A stretch of DNA of 64,000 nt from a virus, in IMG/VR virus record IMGVR_UViG_3300042558_003926, positions 62,001 through 126,000 of that record. One strand, 5' to 3'. This document shows, in pieces, positions 62,365-64,000 of this stretch (positions within the stretch are counted from its first letter, which is position 1; each line of letters opens with the position of its first letter). The notes beneath the pieces were generated by a model that was given only the letters and a program-made list of their open reading frames with translations, searched no databases and was not told the DNA's origin. The position numbers were made by a program, and so were the translations under genes.

Positions 62365-62416
62365 AAAAACCCGGTGGATTTAGGCCTAGACACAAACCTA
62401 GTCAAAAATCACAATT

Positions 62417-62896
62417 ATGGCAAATATAGACAACCAATGTAAAGATCTTCTCGTTGAGAATGACTACGTAACGTCCACACACCACCTGGAGAAGTTGATG
62501 TCCCTTCAGAAAAACACCCAAGAGAGGGTTTATGGTTACAAGTTTGATGACCTTACCCTCGGAGAAATTAAAGACTTTTGGCTTTGGAACACCAGAGCTA
62601 TCGAAGACGAAATATCGGAGGCATATGATGCCTTAGGTGGAGTATCTAACAATGGCGAGACATCTATAGGCAACGCAGTATGGAAACCATGGAAAAGCAA
62701 CCATAAGAAGGCTTATGAAATGAAAATATCGGATTTATCCGATGACGATGTAAAAGAATTAAAAATGGAGTTAGTAGACATTCAACATTTCATATTCAAC
62801 ATGATGGCTTCCGTTGGCATGACCGCTGAGGAGCTTTATAATTATTACCTCTCCAAAAACAAGGAGAACATCAGAAGACAAGAAAACAATTATTAA
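62417..62896 (+). CDS. Dimeric dUTPase (all-alpha type)
   Basis: This 159-residue protein is the all-alpha NTP-pyrophosphatase type of dUTPase, which makes dUMP and keeps uracil out of DNA. It shows IEDEISEAYDAL (Glu65 and Glu68), MELVDIQHFIFN (Glu118, Asp121) and YYLSKNKENIRRQENNY at the C-terminus, the usual E-x-x-E, E-x-x-D and K-N-x-x-N-x-R-Q signatures. It precedes nrdB by 19 bases, fitting a deoxynucleotide supply operon. Confidence 0.82.
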   Translation: MANIDNQCKDLLVENDYVTSTHHLEKLMSLQKNTQERVYGYKFDDLTLGEIKDFWLWNTRAIEDEISEAYDALGGVSNNGETSIGNAVWKPWKSNHKKAYEMKISDLSDDDVKELKMELVDIQHFIFNMMASVGMTAEELYNYYLSKNKENIRRQENNY

Positions 62897-62915
62897 TTAA
62901 AATTAAAAGTTAACT

Positions 62916-63899
62916 ATGGAGGAATTATATTCTTTACCTGAGCCTATTTTACAGGAAAACAAAAATCGTTTCGTTTTATTTCCTATCGAACATCATGACA
63001 TCTGGGAAATGTATAAGAAACAACAGGCTTGCATCTGGACTGCAGAAGAGATCGATTTAGCTCAGGATTTGAATGACTGGAGAAATAAGTTAACTGACGA
63101 TGAGAGATACTTCATCAAAAATGTTTTAGCCTTCTTTGCTGCTTCTGATGGTATAGTAAATGAAAACCTAGCTGAGAATTTTGTTTCCGAAGTTCAATAC
63201 ACCGAGGCTAAGTTTTTCTATGGATTCCAAATTATGATGGAAAACATACATTCGGAAACATACTCATTACTCATAGATACGTACATCAATGACCAGGAGG
63301 AGAAAGCCAGATTATTCAATGCTATAGAAACAATTCCCGCGGTGAGAAAAAAAGCGGAATGGGCTCTTAAATGGGTAGATTCACCAAACTTCCAAGAAAG
63401 ATTAGTTGCTTTTGCTGCTGTGGAGGGTATATTTTTTAGTGGATCTTTCTGTTCTATTTTCTGGCTTAAAAAGAGAGGACTTATGCCTGGTCTTTCGTTC
63501 TCCAACGAGCTAATTTCAAGAGACGAAGGTATGCACTGCGATTTTGCAGTTATGCTACACAACAATCATCTTGTAAATAAAGTTAGCGAAGCTAGAATCC
63601 GTGAAATCATAATAAGTGCTCTTGAGATAGAGAAGGAATTTATTATCGAGTCTTTGCCTATTAGATTGATTGGGATGAATTCGGAGTTAATGAAGCAGTA
63701 TCTGGAATTCGTTGCAGACAGACTCTTAGTTGATCTAGGATGTTCTAAAATGTACAACTCTGAAAATCCATTTGATTTCATGATGAATATTTCACTTCAG
63801 GGAAAGACTAATTTCTTCGAGAAAAGAGTTGGTGAATATCAAAAAGCTGGTGTAATGAACAAGTCAGAGGACGCTTTCGATTTCGATGCTGAATTTTAA
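62916..63899 (+). CDS. nrdB: Ribonucleotide reductase small subunit NrdB
   Basis: This 327-residue protein is the class Ia diiron subunit that supplies the radical for dNTP synthesis. It shows the conserved blocks [34 protein letters not shown] (Glu and His iron ligands), [11 protein letters not shown] and [17 protein letters not shown] (Glu/His ligands). It is near full length for the family. In T4 nrdA comes first; here nrdB precedes nrdA by 19 bases. Confidence 0.93.
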   Translation: MEELYSLPEPILQENKNRFVLFPIEHHDIWEMYKKQQACIWTAEEIDLAQDLNDWRNKLTDDERYFIKNVLAFFAASDGIVNENLAENFVSEVQYTEAKFFYGFQIMMENIHSETYSLLIDTYINDQEEKARLFNAIETIPAVRKKAEWALKWVDSPNFQERLVAFAAVEGIFFSGSFCSIFWLKKRGLMPGLSFSNELISRDEGMHCDFAVMLHNNHLVNKVSEARIREIIISALEIEKEFIIESLPIRLIGMNSELMKQYLEFVADRLLVDLGCSKMYNSENPFDFMMNISLQGKTNFFEKRVGEYQKAGVMNKSEDAFDFDAEF

Positions 63900-63918
63900 A
63901 AATAATAATCTAAATTAA

Positions 63919-64000
63919 ATGTTTGTAATAAAAAGAGACGGTTCTAAGGAACCCGTTAGGTTTGAAAAAGTTTCTAATAGAATTAAAAAAATGACTTATG
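63919..64000 (+). CDS. nrdA: Ribonucleotide reductase large subunit NrdA (partial)
   Basis: The frame from ATG at 63919 runs to the window end. Its first residues, MFVIKRDGSKEPVRFEKVSN, are the start of an ATP-cone allosteric domain, typical of NrdA. The gene continues beyond the window. Confidence 0.85.
   Translation, partial: MFVIKRDGSKEPVRFEKVSNRIKKMTY

Noticed and set aside
62300-62416. Frameshift, intron or intein joining the polymerase halves
   Set aside because: Neither shifted frame continues a polymerase, and the following gene is a complete dUTPase; a true gene split is simpler.
1-64000. tRNA genes
   Set aside because: I saw no cloverleaf with a T-arm GTTCRANNC box in the gaps between genes; a tRNAscan-SE run would settle it.

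Overview
The window is part of a large, AT-rich genome of a T4-like contractile-tailed phage (myovirus). Hallmarks read from the proteins are a gp27-like hub, gp5-type spike, gp25 and gp6 baseplate wedge proteins, a probable gp7, gp32, gp61-type primase, a probable UvsY, UvsW, the N-terminal half of a gp43-type DNA polymerase, and NrdB/NrdA. The host is probably a member of Bacteroidetes. The reasons are a 58-residue histone H1 (Hc1)-like protein, a DUF4494-like protein, a Reg_prop-type beta-propeller, starts preceded by A-rich sequence with little Shine-Dalgarno signal, and one gene with a Bacteroidetes-type TAnnTTTG promoter element. No tRNA, integrase, transposase or CRISPR array was seen.

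Layout. 1-16.4 kb is the baseplate module (hub, repeat protein, spike, S1-domain protein, amidoligase-like protein, gp25, gp6, probable gp7). 16.4-44.5 kb holds very large fibre or virion proteins with PKD-like domains, a beta-propeller, coiled coils, three collagen-like paralogues and a tube-like protein; the only reverse-strand gene there is phoH. 44.5-49.9 kb is replication/recombination: RuvC-like nuclease, gp32 with a structured leader, primase, UvsY-like and UvsW. 49.9-60.9 kb is an accessory region of small genes: a nucleotidyltransferase, a ligase-NMNAT fusion, the histone-like protein, a CHAP hydrolase, Hsp20, an OmpA-domain protein, a secreted protein and an MBD4-like DNA glycosylase. 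60.9-64 kb holds the split DNA polymerase, a dUTPase and ribonucleotide reductase.

The most interesting pattern is in the accessory region. Several unrelated proteins begin with a short peptide of the form F-x-(D/E/S)-(F/Y)-hydrophobic-x-E-small, which resembles the capsid-targeting sequence of T4 internal proteins, including a hydrophobic-x-E site for the prohead protease. The set includes a CHAP peptidoglycan hydrolase, an OmpA-domain protein and a Pol-beta-type nucleotidyltransferase, so the phage may package an enzyme cargo. Three of the best cases follow a recurrent GATATATA motif that looks like the phage late promoter.

Other points are a possible gp32 translational operator with pseudoknot potential, loss of the gp32 zinc ligands, a phage S1-like protein, a split polymerase, and a recurrent (S/T/A)GATA(S/G) motif in otherwise unrelated virion proteins.
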